Shown: positions 46,271 to 55,403 of the stretch, in pieces
Layout: each line of letters begins with the position of its first letter
Numbering within the stretch: position 1 is the stretch's first letter
NCBI RefSeq assembly: GCF_036250755.1
Contig: NZ_CP109583.1
Span: forward strand, 2,976,001-3,040,000
DNA from: Streptomyces uncialis
GTDB lineage: Bacteria > Actinomycetota > Actinomycetes > Streptomycetales > Streptomycetaceae
Direction: 5' to 3'
DNA: 64,000 nucleotides
Made by a program: the position numbers and the translations under genes
Notes under the pieces: model-generated
Databases searched by the model: none
What the model saw: only the letters and a program-made list of their open reading frames with translations
What the model was told of the DNA's origin: nothing

Positions 46271-46678
46271 GCGCAGTTCCCCGCGCCCCTTTTCCTGTGC
46301 CCGCGCAGCCCTTCCCCTGCGGGTGGGTGGCGCCTGGATGGTGCGTTCCCCCGTTCCCGCCCGGCTGCGGGCAGGCTTCGCGCAGTTCCCCGCGCCCCTG
46401 AGGTCGCGCCACTCACGGTGTCCGTTCGCCCAGAACACGCCCCAAAGGGGCGCGGGGAACTGCGCAAAAGACGAGGGCGGACCCGCACCCGACGAACAAG
46501 CCCGAAGGGGCAGCATCCAGGGGCGCGGGGAACTGCGCGAGCAACCCAGAGCCATCCGCAGCCGAACAGGAACCGTAAGGGGCGCGACCTCAGGGGCGCG
46601 GGGAACTGCGCCCCACGAACGGCCCGCACCCGACGGAGTACGGCCAGAGGCACGGACCAGGGGCGCGGGGAACCGCGC
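46271..46678. repeat. Cluster of six 20-mer repeats in a convergent junction
   Basis: Copies of AGGGGCGCGGGGAACTGCGC: inverted at 46271-46290 and 46380-46399, direct at 46446-46465, 46519-46538, 46592-46611 and (one mismatch) 46659-46678. Direct copies are 73, 73 and 67 bp apart. The module between the first two direct copies (GACGAGGGCGGACCCGCACC) recurs at 59150-59198 and 62675-62727. The region between the P450 and icmA (46042-46778) otherwise has no gene. Confidence 0.8.
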
Positions 46679-46778
46679 ACCCCACGAGCGACGGCACAGG
46701 AACGGAGTACGTCCCGCACAGGCGACCCAGGGGCGCGAGCGAAGGCGACCCGCGGACGCGGCCGGGGACCGACGGGGG

Positions 46779-48479
46779 TCAGAAGCCCGCGGGCTCCGTG
46801 TAGACGCCCCACTCCGCACGGAGCGCGTCACAGATCTCCCCCATCGTGGCCTCGGCCCGCACCGCCTCCAGCATCGGCTCGATCATGTTGGCCCCCGACC
46901 GCCCCGCGCCGACCATCGCGTCGAGCGCGACCCGCACCCGCGCCCCGTCCCGCCGGGACCGACGGCCCGCCAGCTCCCGCACCTGCTCCCGCTCCACCTC
47001 ATGGCTGACCCGGAGGATCTCCAGATCCCCGGTGACGGACCCGTGGTGGACATTGACCCCGACGACCCGCTTCTCGTCCTTCTCCAGCGACCGCTGGTAC
47101 CGGAACGCGGACTCCGCGATCTCGCCGGTGAACCAGCCGTCCTCGATACCGCGCAGGATGCCGGAGGTGATGGGCCCGATCGGGTGCCGTCCGTCGGGAT
47201 GGGCGCGCAGCCCCCGTTCCTTGATCTGTTCGAAGATCGCCTCCGCCTCGGCCTCGATCCGGTCGGTGAGCTGCTCGACGTACCAGGAGCCGCCGAGCGG
47301 GTCGGCGACATTGGCGACGCCGGTCTCCTCCATCAGCACCTGCTGGGTGCGCAGCGCGATCTCCGCGGCCCGCTCGGAGGGGAGCGCGAGGGTCTCGTCG
47401 AGGGCGTTGGTGTGCAGCGAGTTGGTGCCGCCGAGGATCGCGGACAGGGCCTCGACCGCGGTGCGCACGACGTTGTTGTACGGCTGCTGGGCGGTGAGCG
47501 ACACCCCGGCGGTCTGGGTGTGGAACCGCAGCCACTGGGACTTCGGGGACTTCGCCCCGTACACGTCGCGCATCCAGCGGGCCCAGATCCGGCGGGCGGC
47601 CCGGAACTTGGCGATCTCCTCGAAGAAGTCGAGATGGGCGTCGAAGAAGAAGGAGAGTCCGGGCGCGAAGTCCTCGACGTCGAGACCGCGGGAGAGCCCC
47701 AGCTCGACGTAGCCGAAGCCGTCCGCGAGGGTGTACGCGAGCTCCTGCGCGGCCGTGGACCCGGCCTCGCGGATGTGGTAGCCGGAGACCGACAGCGGCT
47801 TGTACGCGGGGATGCGGGCCGCGCAGTGCTCCATGAGGTCACCGATCAGCCGCAGATGGGGCTCGGGCGGGAAGAGCCACTCCTTCTGCGCGATGTACTC
47901 CTTGAAGATGTCGGTCTGGAGCGTGCCGTTCAGGACGGCGGGGTCGACGCCCTGGCGTTCCGCGGCGACCAGGTACATGCAGAACGCGGGAACGGCGGGC
48001 CCGCTGATCGTCATCGAGGTGGTGACGTCACCGAGGGGGATGTCCTTGAAGAGGACCTCCATGTCGACGGCGGAGTCGATGGCGACCCCGCAGTGCCCGA
48101 CCTCGCCGAGCGAGCGTTCGTCGTCGGAGTCGCGGCCCATGAGCGTGGGCATGTCGAAGGCGACGGAGAGACCGCCGCCGCCCGCCGCGAGGATCATCTT
48201 GTAGCGCTCGTTGGTCTGCTCGGCGTTGCCGAAGCCCGCGAACTGGCGGATCGTCCAGGTGCGCCCCCGGTACCCGGTCGGATGCAGCCCGCGGGTGAAG
48301 GGGTACTCACCGGGCCACCCGATCCGCTCGAAACCGTCGTAGACGTCTCCCGGCCGGGGGCCGTAGACGGGCTCGACGGGGTCGCCGGAGAGCGTGGTGA
48401 AGTCCGCGTCACGCTTGTGTGCGGCGTCGTACCGGGCCTGCCAGCGACGGCGGCCCTCTTCGATCGCGTCAGCGTCCAT
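46779..48479 (-). CDS. icmA: Isobutyryl-CoA mutase, large subunit
   Basis: 566 residues, exactly the size of characterised IcmA proteins, from ATG 48479. It rearranges isobutyryl-CoA and n-butyryl-CoA with the B12-binding small subunit IcmB, which is not in this window. The start [20 protein letters not shown], the substrate-binding [20 protein letters not shown] and the Phe/Gln pattern [15 protein letters not shown] set it apart from methylmalonyl-CoA mutase. It should link valine catabolism, fatty-acid starter units and polyketide precursors. A 24-bp perfect palindrome lies just upstream, so it is likely under a dedicated repressor. MeaB, which protects such mutases, is encoded at 59514-60479. 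Confidence 0.95.
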   Translation of the reverse strand: MDADAIEEGRRRWQARYDAAHKRDADFTTLSGDPVEPVYGPRPGDVYDGFERIGWPGEYPFTRGLHPTGYRGRTWTIRQFAGFGNAEQTNERYKMILAAGGGGLSVAFDMPTLMGRDSDDERSLGEVGHCGVAIDSAVDMEVLFKDIPLGDVTTSMTISGPAVPAFCMYLVAAERQGVDPAVLNGTLQTDIFKEYIAQKEWLFPPEPHLRLIGDLMEHCAARIPAYKPLSVSGYHIREAGSTAAQELAYTLADGFGYVELGLSRGLDVEDFAPGLSFFFDAHLDFFEEIAKFRAARRIWARWMRDVYGAKSPKSQWLRFHTQTAGVSLTAQQPYNNVVRTAVEALSAILGGTNSLHTNALDETLALPSERAAEIALRTQQVLMEETGVANVADPLGGSWYVEQLTDRIEAEAEAIFEQIKERGLRAHPDGRHPIGPITSGILRGIEDGWFTGEIAESAFRYQRSLEKDEKRVVGVNVHHGSVTGDLEILRVSHEVEREQVRELAGRRSRRDGARVRVALDAMVGAGRSGANMIEPMLEAVRAEATMGEICDALRAEWGVYTEPAGF

Positions 48480-48487
48480 ACCTTCGA

Positions 48488-48511
48488 ATTTACTAGGACG
48501 TCCTAGTAAAT
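48488..48511. promoter_or_regulatory. 24-bp perfect palindrome upstream of icmA
   Basis: Arms ATTTACTAGGAC (48488-48499) and the exact complement (48500-48511), ending 8 bp from the icmA start codon. This is a strong operator candidate, and it overlaps the place where the -10 box and transcription start should be. Confidence 0.75.
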
Positions 48512-48563
48512 GTCGATGGCAAACCGCCGGAGCCCATGGACGAGCTTCCGGCGGAAGGGCGGA

Positions 48564-48890
48564 TCACGCCTTGGCGGGCTCCTGCGGACGGTCCGTGACC
48601 AGCGGCTGGACCTCGCGGCTGATCTTCGGCTCCACGAAGAAGGACGCGACCGGGATGCAGCCCGCGGCGAGCACCCACAGCAGCTTGCCGAAGGGCCACT
48701 TCGCCTTGGACCCGAGATCGAAGGCGAAGACCACGTACACGATGAACAGGACGCCGTGGATCTGCGAGATCACCATGGTGTCGCCGGTCTCGAAGCCGTA
48801 CTTCGCGATGATGGCCGCGGTGAACACGAGCAGCCAGATGGCGGTGATGTACGCCATCACCCGGTAGCGGGTCAGCACCGTTTGTTTCAT
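48564..48890 (-). CDS. DUF3817 membrane protein
   Basis: 108 residues from ATG 48890. Two or three hydrophobic helices (AYITAIWLLVFTAAIIAKYG, IHGVLFIVYVVFAFDL, LLWVLAAGCIPVASFFVEP) with the family's HGVLFxxYxxFAxDLGxKxxW-type pattern. Function unknown. A paralogue is at 52677-53021; the MarR, MFS and ArsR genes lie between them. The position 63 bp after a MarR gene on the same strand suggests possible read-through. Confidence 0.9.
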   Translation of the reverse strand: MKQTVLTRYRVMAYITAIWLLVFTAAIIAKYGFETGDTMVISQIHGVLFIVYVVFAFDLGSKAKWPFGKLLWVLAAGCIPVASFFVEPKISREVQPLVTDRPQEPAKA

Positions 48891-48953
48891 GGCCCGAGGG
48901 TATCGACCCGAATGGCCCGATCCTCCGGCGGGTCGTCCCCGCCGGACGGCGGA

Positions 48954-49460
48954 TCACTCCTCGAAGTCCTCCGCCGCCACCCGCAGCGGGCGCAGCATCG
49001 CGAAGATCTCCGCGCACTCCTCCGCGTCGTACGCGCCGAGCCCGAAGTCCATCGCCATCAGCTCCCGGGTGGCCGTCTCGACCACCTCACGGCCCTTGCC
49101 GGTGATGGAGGCGAGGGTGCCCCGGCCGTCGTTGGGGTTGGGCCGCTTCTCGACCAGTCCGGAGCGCACGAGCCGGTCGACGGTGTTGGTCACGGAGGTC
49201 GGGTGGACCATCAGCCGCTCGCCGATCTTGGACATCGGCAGCTCGCCCGCCTTGGAGAAGGTGAGCAGCACCAGCGCCTCGTACCGGGCGAAGGTCAGCC
49301 CGTACGGCCTGACGACCGCGTCGACCTCGGCCAGCAGGATCTGCTGGGCGCGCATGATCGAGGTGATCGCGGCCATCGACGGGACGCTGCCCCATCGTTG
49401 CTTCCAGTGTTCGTCGGCGCGGGCGATGGGATCGAAGGCAAGGCTGAGCGGCTTCGGCAC
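48954..49460 (-). CDS. MarR-family regulator
   Basis: 168 residues from ATG 49460. The winged-helix core is KAGELPMSKIGERLMVHPTSVTNTVDRLVRSGLVEKRP with the wing NPNDGRGTLASIT. N-terminal IMRAQQILLAEVDAVVRPYGLTFARYEALVLL is the dimerisation helix. It starts 21 bp after the MFS transporter stop on the same strand, so the pair is an efflux/regulator operon. Ligand unknown. Confidence 0.92.
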   Translation of the reverse strand: MPKPLSLAFDPIARADEHWKQRWGSVPSMAAITSIMRAQQILLAEVDAVVRPYGLTFARYEALVLLTFSKAGELPMSKIGERLMVHPTSVTNTVDRLVRSGLVEKRPNPNDGRGTLASITGKGREVVETATRELMAMDFGLGAYDAEECAEIFAMLRPLRVAAEDFEE

Positions 49461-49481
49461 GCCGCCGACCCTACCGGCCGG

Positions 49482-50951
49482 TCATATGGCGGTCAGTCCT
49501 GTCTCGCCCTTCGGTCCGGGCGGCCCGGCCGTGGCCGCGACCGGCTCCCGGCGGAGCCCCGGCGGGCCTTGGCCGGGACCCCGCAGGACCCGGCGGACCT
49601 CCAGGGCGAGCAGGACGCACACCGTGGTGCCGAGCACCCCGGCGCCCGCGACGACCGTACTGACCGCGAACACCTCGGCGGCGGCCCCGGCGAGCGCCAT
49701 TCCGACACCCTGGATGGTCATGAGCCCGGCGGTGTGCACGGTCATCGCCCGCCCGCGCAGCTCTGCCGGCACCGAGTCGACGAACCACCGGTCGGCGCCG
49801 AGTGTGTACGCGAACCCGGCGCCCGACAGCAGCATCAGCGCCACCGCCCAGCCGGGCTCGGGGACCCACGCGTAGCCGACCAGCGGCAGCAGCAGGAACG
49901 CGCCCAGCGGGAGGGCGATCCGCGCCCGGGCCGCCGGGGAGAGCGCGGAGCCCACGTACAGCTCCGCCAGGACCGTGCCGACCGGCATCGCGCACATCAG
50001 CAGCCCGACCCAGACGGTGCTCAGCCCGAGCTGGTCCGCGTACGCGGCGGCCAGCGCCTCCGGGACGACCACGAACATCGGCGGCACCCACAGGAACAGC
50101 AGCAGCGCGCGCATCCGGCGGTCGGCGAGGACGGTACGGACCCCGCCGAGCGAGTAGCGGGCCAGCGAACCGCCCTCGCCGCTGCGCGCGGGACGGCGCT
50201 TCGTACCGGCCCGCAGCAGCAGGGCCGACAGCAGGAAGGTGCCCAGGGTGATCACGAGCGCGCCCCGGGGGGACACGACGGTGAGCAGCACCCCGCCGAT
50301 CCCGAACCCGGCGAGGACGGCGCTCTGCGACACGATCCGCAGCAGCGAACGGCCGAGGACGAACAGCTCGCCCTCGCCGAGGATGTCCACGAGGGTCGCC
50401 ATCCGGGTGCCGCTGAAGACGGGCGCGACCATGGCGATGGCGCAGCGCAGCGCGAGGAGCGCGACGACGGGTGTGGCGGGCAGGGCCATCAGCGCGGCGC
50501 ATCCGGCGCACACCAGATCGCAGGAGACGAGGACCCGGCGGGCCGGGTAGCGGTCGGCGATCCCGGCGAGCAGGGTGCCCCCGATGACGTACGGCAGCAT
50601 CCCCAGGGCGAACGCGAGGGCGCTGAGGAACGGGGAGCCGGTGAGCCGGTACACGAGCACGGTCAGCGCGATCTCGCTGACCACCACCCCGAGCAGCGAG
50701 AACAGATGGGCCATGAACACCCACCGGAACTCCCGGACCCGGAACACCTCCCGGTACCCCACGGACCCCCCGTCCCCGTCCCCGTCGCCCGCGCCCGGGT
50801 CCGGACCTGGACCTGGACCTGGATCGGGTCCTGGGGGCGCCGATGTGCCGGGCCTCGTGGGCGGTACGGCCGACGGGGGAACGGCCGTCGGAGGGGCGTC
50901 GGTGGCGGCCCCGGGCCGGGGCGGCTGCTCGGGCAGCGGCTTTTCAGACAT
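49482..50951 (-). CDS. Major facilitator superfamily transporter
   Basis: About 489 residues from ATG 50951. The first 60 residues are a Pro/Gly/Asp-rich cytoplasmic leader. Around 12 membrane segments follow, beginning FRWVFMAHLFSLLGVVVSEI and LVYRLTGSPFLSALAFALGML, with the loop GIADRYPARRVL (motif A-like). It resembles the actinobacterial EntS/MFS_3-type exporters. Gene order with a MarR on the same strand and an ArsR on the opposite strand suggests regulated efflux. Substrate unknown. The leader could be shorter if an internal start is used. Confidence 0.88.
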   Translation of the reverse strand: MSEKPLPEQPPRPGAATDAPPTAVPPSAVPPTRPGTSAPPGPDPGPGPGPDPGAGDGDGDGGSVGYREVFRVREFRWVFMAHLFSLLGVVVSEIALTVLVYRLTGSPFLSALAFALGMLPYVIGGTLLAGIADRYPARRVLVSCDLVCAGCAALMALPATPVVALLALRCAIAMVAPVFSGTRMATLVDILGEGELFVLGRSLLRIVSQSAVLAGFGIGGVLLTVVSPRGALVITLGTFLLSALLLRAGTKRRPARSGEGGSLARYSLGGVRTVLADRRMRALLLFLWVPPMFVVVPEALAAAYADQLGLSTVWVGLLMCAMPVGTVLAELYVGSALSPAARARIALPLGAFLLLPLVGYAWVPEPGWAVALMLLSGAGFAYTLGADRWFVDSVPAELRGRAMTVHTAGLMTIQGVGMALAGAAAEVFAVSTVVAGAGVLGTTVCVLLALEVRRVLRGPGQGPPGLRREPVAATAGPPGPKGETGLTAI

Positions 50952-51067
50952 ACGCGGCACCCTGGGGCCGGGCGGCGCACCGGACGTAGTCTTTCGGCCC
51001 CAGCCGAATGTCCCGCCCGCCCCGCCCTGCCGTTCCGCCCCTGATGTCCCGCGTGACCGGTCCGCGT

Positions 51068-51145
51068 GACCCGCCCGCACGACCCGTCCCCGCGACCCGC
51101 CCGCATGACCCGTCCCCGCGACCCGCCCGCATGACCCGTCCGCGC
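51068..51145. repeat. 26-bp minisatellite in a divergent promoter
   Basis: Three units of 26 bp start at 51068, 51094 and 51120, each GACCCGCCCGCAyGACCCGT followed by CC(C/G)CGC, with degenerate copies on both sides. They lie in the 270-bp gap between the MFS and ArsR genes. Confidence 0.7.
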
Positions 51146-51221
51146 AACCGTCCGCTTGACCCGTCCGTGCCCCGGAGCCGTCCGCCGCCCCGGGGCCGTC
51201 AGCCCGGGAGGCCCGAGGCCC

Positions 51222-52211
51222 GTGCCCCTGCATCTGCACTTCACCGAGGACGCCTACCTGGCCTCGCGGTTCGCGATCTCGCCGCTCTGGGAGACCCAGG
51301 AGGCGGTCCGTACGCTGAAGCGCCCCGACCGGCACGGCTACCACCCCCGGTGGCTGCGGCGCATCAAGGCCGCCGAGCCGCCGCTCGACCTCTCCCCCGT
51401 CTGGCTGCTGATGCCGCAGCGGGGGCACAGCCCCGACTGGCTGGGGCCGCCCCCGCTGGGTCCGGCGGCCACCTTCGCCGAGGAGATCGCGGCCGTCCGC
51501 ACCGCCGATCCGGCGATGGCCCGCGCGGAGATGGCCATCGCGCTGGGCCATACCCCGGGCGCCGCCCGCACCCCGCTCGCGCGGGAACTGCTCGCGGACC
51601 CGGCCCGCGCGGTCCAGCGGCTGGCGGATCTGCTGGAACAGGCGTGGCACACGCTGGTGGAGCCGGACTGGCCCCGTCTGCGGGCGCTGCTGGAGGCGGA
51701 TGTGGCGTACCACTCGCGCCGGCTCGCGGACATCGGTCTCGGCGCGCTGCTGGGCGAGCTGGACCGGCGGCTGAGCTGGTCCGACCGCACGCTCACGCTG
51801 GAGTACCACAGCGAGCACGTACGGCGGCTGGACGGGCGGGGTCTGGTGCTGATGCCGAGCGTGTTCTCGTGGCCCGATGTGATCAGCGGCTACGACCCGC
51901 CGTGGCAGCCGACGCTCGTCTATCCGGTGCGCGGCCTCGCCGGGCTGTGGGCCGGGGGGCCCGCGCCGGACGCGGTGCGCGGGGCGCTGGTGCGGCTGCT
52001 GGGCCGGGGCCGGGCGGCGGTCCTGACCGCGCTGGACGAGCCCGCGAGCACGACCGCGCTGGCCCTGCGGCTGGACCTCGCCCCGTCGTCGGTGTCGGCG
52101 CATCTGACCGCGCTGCGCGACACGGGCCTGCTGACCTCCCGCCGGTACGGGCACCAGGTGCTGTACGAGCGCAGCCCGCTGGGGATGGCCCTGCTCACGG
52201 CCGGGGAGTGA
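51222..52211 (+). CDS. ArsR-type winged-helix regulator with large N-terminal domain
   Basis: 329 residues from GTG 51222 (GGGAGG upstream). The first 240 residues resemble the DUF5937-type sensor region of actinobacterial ArsR-like proteins (LHLHFTEDAYLASRFAISPLWETQEAVRTL). The C-terminal winged helix is ALDEPASTTALALRLDLAPSSVSAHLTALRDTGLLTSRRYGHQVLY. There is no metal-binding CxC motif, so it is not a metal sensor of the classic kind. Divergent from the MFS transporter, which it probably controls. Confidence 0.88.
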   Translation: MPLHLHFTEDAYLASRFAISPLWETQEAVRTLKRPDRHGYHPRWLRRIKAAEPPLDLSPVWLLMPQRGHSPDWLGPPPLGPAATFAEEIAAVRTADPAMARAEMAIALGHTPGAARTPLARELLADPARAVQRLADLLEQAWHTLVEPDWPRLRALLEADVAYHSRRLADIGLGALLGELDRRLSWSDRTLTLEYHSEHVRRLDGRGLVLMPSVFSWPDVISGYDPPWQPTLVYPVRGLAGLWAGGPAPDAVRGALVRLLGRGRAAVLTALDEPASTTALALRLDLAPSSVSAHLTALRDTGLLTSRRYGHQVLYERSPLGMALLTAGE

Positions 52212-52343
52212 GCGTCGGCCCGGTGCGGCCCGGGGTGACTACGGCAGTGCGCGGAGCCGGTGGCCCCGGGCGCGGGGCGGGGGCCGGCGGGCGGACGGGG
52301 GCCGTCCGGCACCGGGAACCCGTACGGACCCCCGGACACGACA

Positions 52344-52371
52344 ACGGCCGCCCCCGGTCGGGGGCGGCCGT
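52344..52371. terminator. Hairpin between convergent genes
   Basis: ACGGCCGCCCCC (52344-52355), loop GGTC, and the exact inverse GGGGGCGGCCGT (52360-52371). It ends the ArsR gene and faces the thiamine-binding protein gene. Confidence 0.75.
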
Positions 52372-52383
52372 GTGCGGCATCCG

Positions 52384-52680
52384 TCAGCCGTTGGCGAGGT
52401 GGCGTTCGACGGTCTCGACCTTGCTGGTGAGGCCGTCGGTCACACCGGGGCGCAGATCGGCCTTGAGGACCAGGGAGACCCGTGGCGCGCGGGCCTCGAC
52501 GGCGGCGACGGCGCGCTTCACGACGTCCATCACCTCGTCCCACTCGCCTTCGACGGAGGTGAACATCGCGTCGGTGCGGTGCGGGAGCCCGGACTCGCGG
52601 ACCACCCGGACGGCGTCGGCGACGTACTCCCCGACGTCCTCGCCGACACCGAGCGGGGTGACGGAGAAGGCGACGATCAT
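52384..52680 (-). CDS. MTH1187-family thiamine-binding protein
   Basis: 98 residues from ATG 52680: [20 protein letters not shown], then [28 protein letters not shown] and [12 protein letters not shown]. Proteins of this YqgV/DUF77-type family form tetramers that bind thiamine or its derivatives, and may shuttle or buffer the vitamin. Its ATG overlaps the stop of the upstream DUF3817 gene (52677-52680), so they are coupled. Confidence 0.9.
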   Translation of the reverse strand: MIVAFSVTPLGVGEDVGEYVADAVRVVRESGLPHRTDAMFTSVEGEWDEVMDVVKRAVAAVEARAPRVSLVLKADLRPGVTDGLTSKVETVERHLANG

Positions 52681-53021
52681 GCCTTCACGACCCCTTCGCG
52701 GCGGGCGCGCGAGGCGATGACCTCGTCCTCCGCCTCACGCTTGAGACGGCGCTCGGCGACGAACCCGCCGAACGGCAGGACGGAGAGCACGAAGTAGAGG
52801 GCCGCGGTACCGAACGACCACTTGGTGCGGTTCCAGGCGTCGGCCCAGAAGAGGGCGTACACCACGAACAGGACACCGTGGATCATGCCCATCGCGGGCA
52901 CCGCGTTGAAGTCGGTGGTCCGCTTCAGCACGGAGCAGACGAGCAGCAACAGGAACGAGACGGCCTCGGGCGCCGAGACCAGGCGCAGGCGTCGGAGTGC
53001 GGATGCGGTCTTGATGTCCAC
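52677..53021 (-). CDS. DUF3817 membrane protein (second paralogue)
   Basis: About 114 residues from GTG 53021 (AAGGTGA upstream), giving the start [25 protein letters not shown] 53033 is an alternative. Three hydrophobic segments ([49 protein letters not shown]). It is the first gene of a coupled pair with the thiamine-binding protein and divergent from the AIM24 operon. Function unknown. Confidence 0.88.
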   Translation of the reverse strand: MDIKTASALRRLRLVSAPEAVSFLLLLVCSVLKRTTDFNAVPAMGMIHGVLFVVYALFWADAWNRTKWSFGTAALYFVLSVLPFGGFVAERRLKREAEDEVIASRARREGVVKA

Positions 53022-53244
53022 GGGGAAGTTCACCTTCGGGCTTCGGGGCGGGACGTACTGGGCTGCGGCTCCACACGCTTTGTGAATGAAGGCACAAGCG
53101 CAGCTCATTGTGGCATCGCGTCCGGCACGTCCCCCGCCCGGGGGGCGGCCGGATTCTGACGAACGCGTCACATCCCGGCGACACAGGCGTCACGGGCACG
53201 GTCGTCCGGGGGGCGGGCCCTGTCCGGAATGCTCCTGGGCGGGC

Positions 53245-53257
53245 TACCGTCGCGGGG
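53245..53257 (+). promoter_or_regulatory. -10 box of a leaderless AIM24 operon promoter
   Basis: TACCGT (53245-53250) is followed by 6 nt and the GTG at 53257; TGTCCG (53221-53226) is a weak -35 box 18 bp upstream. No Shine-Dalgarno sequence precedes the start. Confidence 0.5.
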
Positions 53258-53895
53258 TGGCTATGTTCCGGCTCCAAGGGAGCAAAGTGCTCGCCGTCGA
53301 CATGTCCGGCGACTGCGTCAGGGCGAAGAACGGCTCGATGGTCGCCTACGACGGCCAGATGAGCTTCAAGAAGATGAGCGGCGGCGGCGAGGGCGTCCGC
53401 GGGATGGTGACGCGGCGCCTCACCGGTGAGCAGCTGACCGTGATGGAGGTGAGGGGGCAGGGCACCTGCTGGTTCGCCGACCGGGCGAGCGAGATCAATC
53501 TGGTGAACCTCCAGGGCGACACCCTGTACGTGGAGGCGAGCAATCTGCTGGCCACGGACGCGGGGCTGCGCACCGGGACGACGTTCACCGGGCTGCGCGG
53601 CGCCTCCCAGGGCGGCGGGCTGTTCACGACCACGGTCGAGGGCCATGGCCAGGCGGCGCTCACCTCGGACGGTCCGGCGATCGTGCTGCGGGTGTCGGCC
53701 CGGTACCCGCTGTCGGTGGACCCGGGGGCGTACATCGCGCACCAGGGGAACCTCCGGCAGAGCTTCCAGTCCGGTGTGACGTTCCGCACCCTGATCGGTG
53801 AGGGCGGCGGGGAGGCGTTCCAGATCCGCTTCGAGGGCGACGGTCTGGTGTACGTGCAGCCCAGCGAGCGCAACACGGTCGGAGGGGACGTCTGA
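53257..53895 (+). CDS. AIM24-family protein, copy 1
   Basis: About 212 residues from GTG 53257 (or ATG 53263, VAMFRLQG). A beta-rich TRAP-like fold: VLAVDMSGDCVRAKNGSMVAYDGQMSFKKM, GRGTCWFADRASEINLVNLQGDTLYVEASNLLA and HQGNLRQSF in pieces. Bacterial AIM24 proteins are poorly known; the mitochondrial relative supports inner-membrane organisation. It is followed by two paralogues, with a 1-bp and then a 4-bp overlap, so the three are one operon and probably one complex. Confidence 0.9.
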   Translation: MAMFRLQGSKVLAVDMSGDCVRAKNGSMVAYDGQMSFKKMSGGGEGVRGMVTRRLTGEQLTVMEVRGQGTCWFADRASEINLVNLQGDTLYVEASNLLATDAGLRTGTTFTGLRGASQGGGLFTTTVEGHGQAALTSDGPAIVLRVSARYPLSVDPGAYIAHQGNLRQSFQSGVTFRTLIGEGGGEAFQIRFEGDGLVYVQPSERNTVGGDV

Positions 53896-54545
53896 TGCCG
53901 TTCCGTGAGGTCAACGCCAAGATGATCGAGGCCACCGTCACCCCCGGGCAGCGGCTGTTCAGCCAGCGGGGCGCGATGCTCGGGTACCGGGGCGAGGTGT
54001 CGTTCACCCCCAACTCCGCGGGCGGGCAGGGCGGGCTGTCCTCGATGATCGGCCGCCGGGTCGCGGGTGAGGCGGCCCCGCTGATGACGGTCGAGGGCAG
54101 CGGCACGGTGCTGTTCGGGCACGGCGGCCATCACATCCAGCTGATCACCCTGACCGGCGACACCCTGTACGTGGAGGCGGACCGGCTGCTCGCGTTCGAG
54201 GGGACGCTCCAGCAGGGCACGATGTTCCTGGGCGCCCAGGGCGGGGTGATGGGCATGGTGCGCGGCCAGGTCTCCGGGCAGGGGCTGTTCACCACGACCT
54301 TGAAGGGACACGGCGCGGTGGCGGTGATGGCGCACGGCGGGGTGATCGAACTGCCGATCTCGCCGCAGCGCCCGGTGCATGTCGACCCGCAGGCGTACGT
54401 GGCGCACCACGGTGAGGTGCGCAACAAGCTGTCGACCGCGCTGGGCTGGCGGGACATGGTGGGCCGGGGCTCGGGCGAGGGGTTCCAGCTGGAACTGAGC
54501 GGGCACGGCGTGGTGTACGTCCAGGCGTCGGAGGAGAAGCTGTGA
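53895..54545 (+). CDS. AIM24-family protein, copy 2
   Basis: 216 residues from ATG 53895 (TGATG overlap with copy 1). Begins PFREVNAKMIEATVTPGQRL; repeats the family motifs (RGAMLGYRGEVSFTPN, ITLTGDTLYVEADRLLAFEG, QAYVAHHGEVRNKLST). Arose with its neighbours by tandem duplication but has diverged strongly, so the three are not recent copies. Function as for copy 1. Confidence 0.9.
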   Translation: MPFREVNAKMIEATVTPGQRLFSQRGAMLGYRGEVSFTPNSAGGQGGLSSMIGRRVAGEAAPLMTVEGSGTVLFGHGGHHIQLITLTGDTLYVEADRLLAFEGTLQQGTMFLGAQGGVMGMVRGQVSGQGLFTTTLKGHGAVAVMAHGGVIELPISPQRPVHVDPQAYVAHHGEVRNKLSTALGWRDMVGRGSGEGFQLELSGHGVVYVQASEEKL

Positions 54546-55336
54546 CCACCCTGAACATGTACGGGCCGCCGCCCGGACCGGTCGTGCACGATCCGGTGAC
54601 GCTGCCGTCGGACGACAACGTCAACAGTTACACCTTCTGTGTGGAACTCAAGGGCAACGAGTGGTTCCTCCAGAAAGGCAAGATGATCGCCTATTACGGG
54701 GCGATGGAGTTCAACGGCATCGGCCATGGGCGCCTCGACCGGCTGGTGCGCACGTCGTTCCACTCGCCGCTGCACGCGAGCGACTGGGTGGTGGCGTCGG
54801 GCTCGGGGAAGTTCCTGCTCGCCGACCGCGCCTTCGATGTGAACTCCTTCGACCTGGAGGACGGCAATCTGACGATCCGCTCCGGCAATCTGCTCGCTTT
54901 TCAGCCAAGTCTCGCGCTCAAGCAGTCGATCGTCCCGGGGTTCCTGACCCTGATCGGCACGGGAAAGTTCGTCGCCGCGTCGAACGGCCCGGTGGTCTTC
55001 ATGGAGCCGCCGATGCGGGTCGATCCGCAGGCCCTGGTGGGCTGGGCGGACTGCCCGTCGCCGTGCCACCACTACGACCACGCCTATATGACGGGGGTCA
55101 TGGGCGGTCTACGTGCGCTGACGGGCGTCGGCGGGGTGTCCGGGGAGGAGCACCAGTTCGAGTTCGTCGGTGCGGGTACGGTGCTGTTGCAGTCGAGCGA
55201 GCGGCTGATGGCGGAGCAGGCGACCGGCACGGTCCCCCATCAGGCGGGGGTGCCGGGAGGTCACGGCGGCCAGGGGCAGGGGGTACCGCGCCTTCCCGGA
55301 CAGCTCGGCGACCTCCAGCGCCGCTTCGGGCTGTGA
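54542..55336 (+). CDS. AIM24-family protein, copy 3
   Basis: 264 residues from GTG 54542 (GTGA overlap with copy 2). It has an N-terminal extension (TLNMYGPPPGPVVHD) and a longer C-terminus rich in Gly/Gln. Core motifs are recognisable (WFLQKGKMIAYYGAMEFN, VNSFDLEDGNLTIRSGNLLAF). The differing lengths suggest a hetero-oligomer. The operon ends before the absC promoter. Confidence 0.9.
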   Translation: MTTLNMYGPPPGPVVHDPVTLPSDDNVNSYTFCVELKGNEWFLQKGKMIAYYGAMEFNGIGHGRLDRLVRTSFHSPLHASDWVVASGSGKFLLADRAFDVNSFDLEDGNLTIRSGNLLAFQPSLALKQSIVPGFLTLIGTGKFVAASNGPVVFMEPPMRVDPQALVGWADCPSPCHHYDHAYMTGVMGGLRALTGVGGVSGEEHQFEFVGAGTVLLQSSERLMAEQATGTVPHQAGVPGGHGGQGQGVPRLPGQLGDLQRRFGL

Positions 55337-55403
55337 GCGGTAGTCTGCGGAGTGTGACATCGAACGCGTGCGCGCTGTGGAGCGCACCAGCTCTCGTTAA
55401 AGA

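Noticed and set aside
46446-46678. CRISPR-like array of regularly spaced 20-mers
   Set aside because: The direct copies are evenly spaced, but the intervening sequences recur elsewhere in the window, inverted copies exist, the repeat is far too G+C-rich and short on dyad structure, and there are no cas genes.
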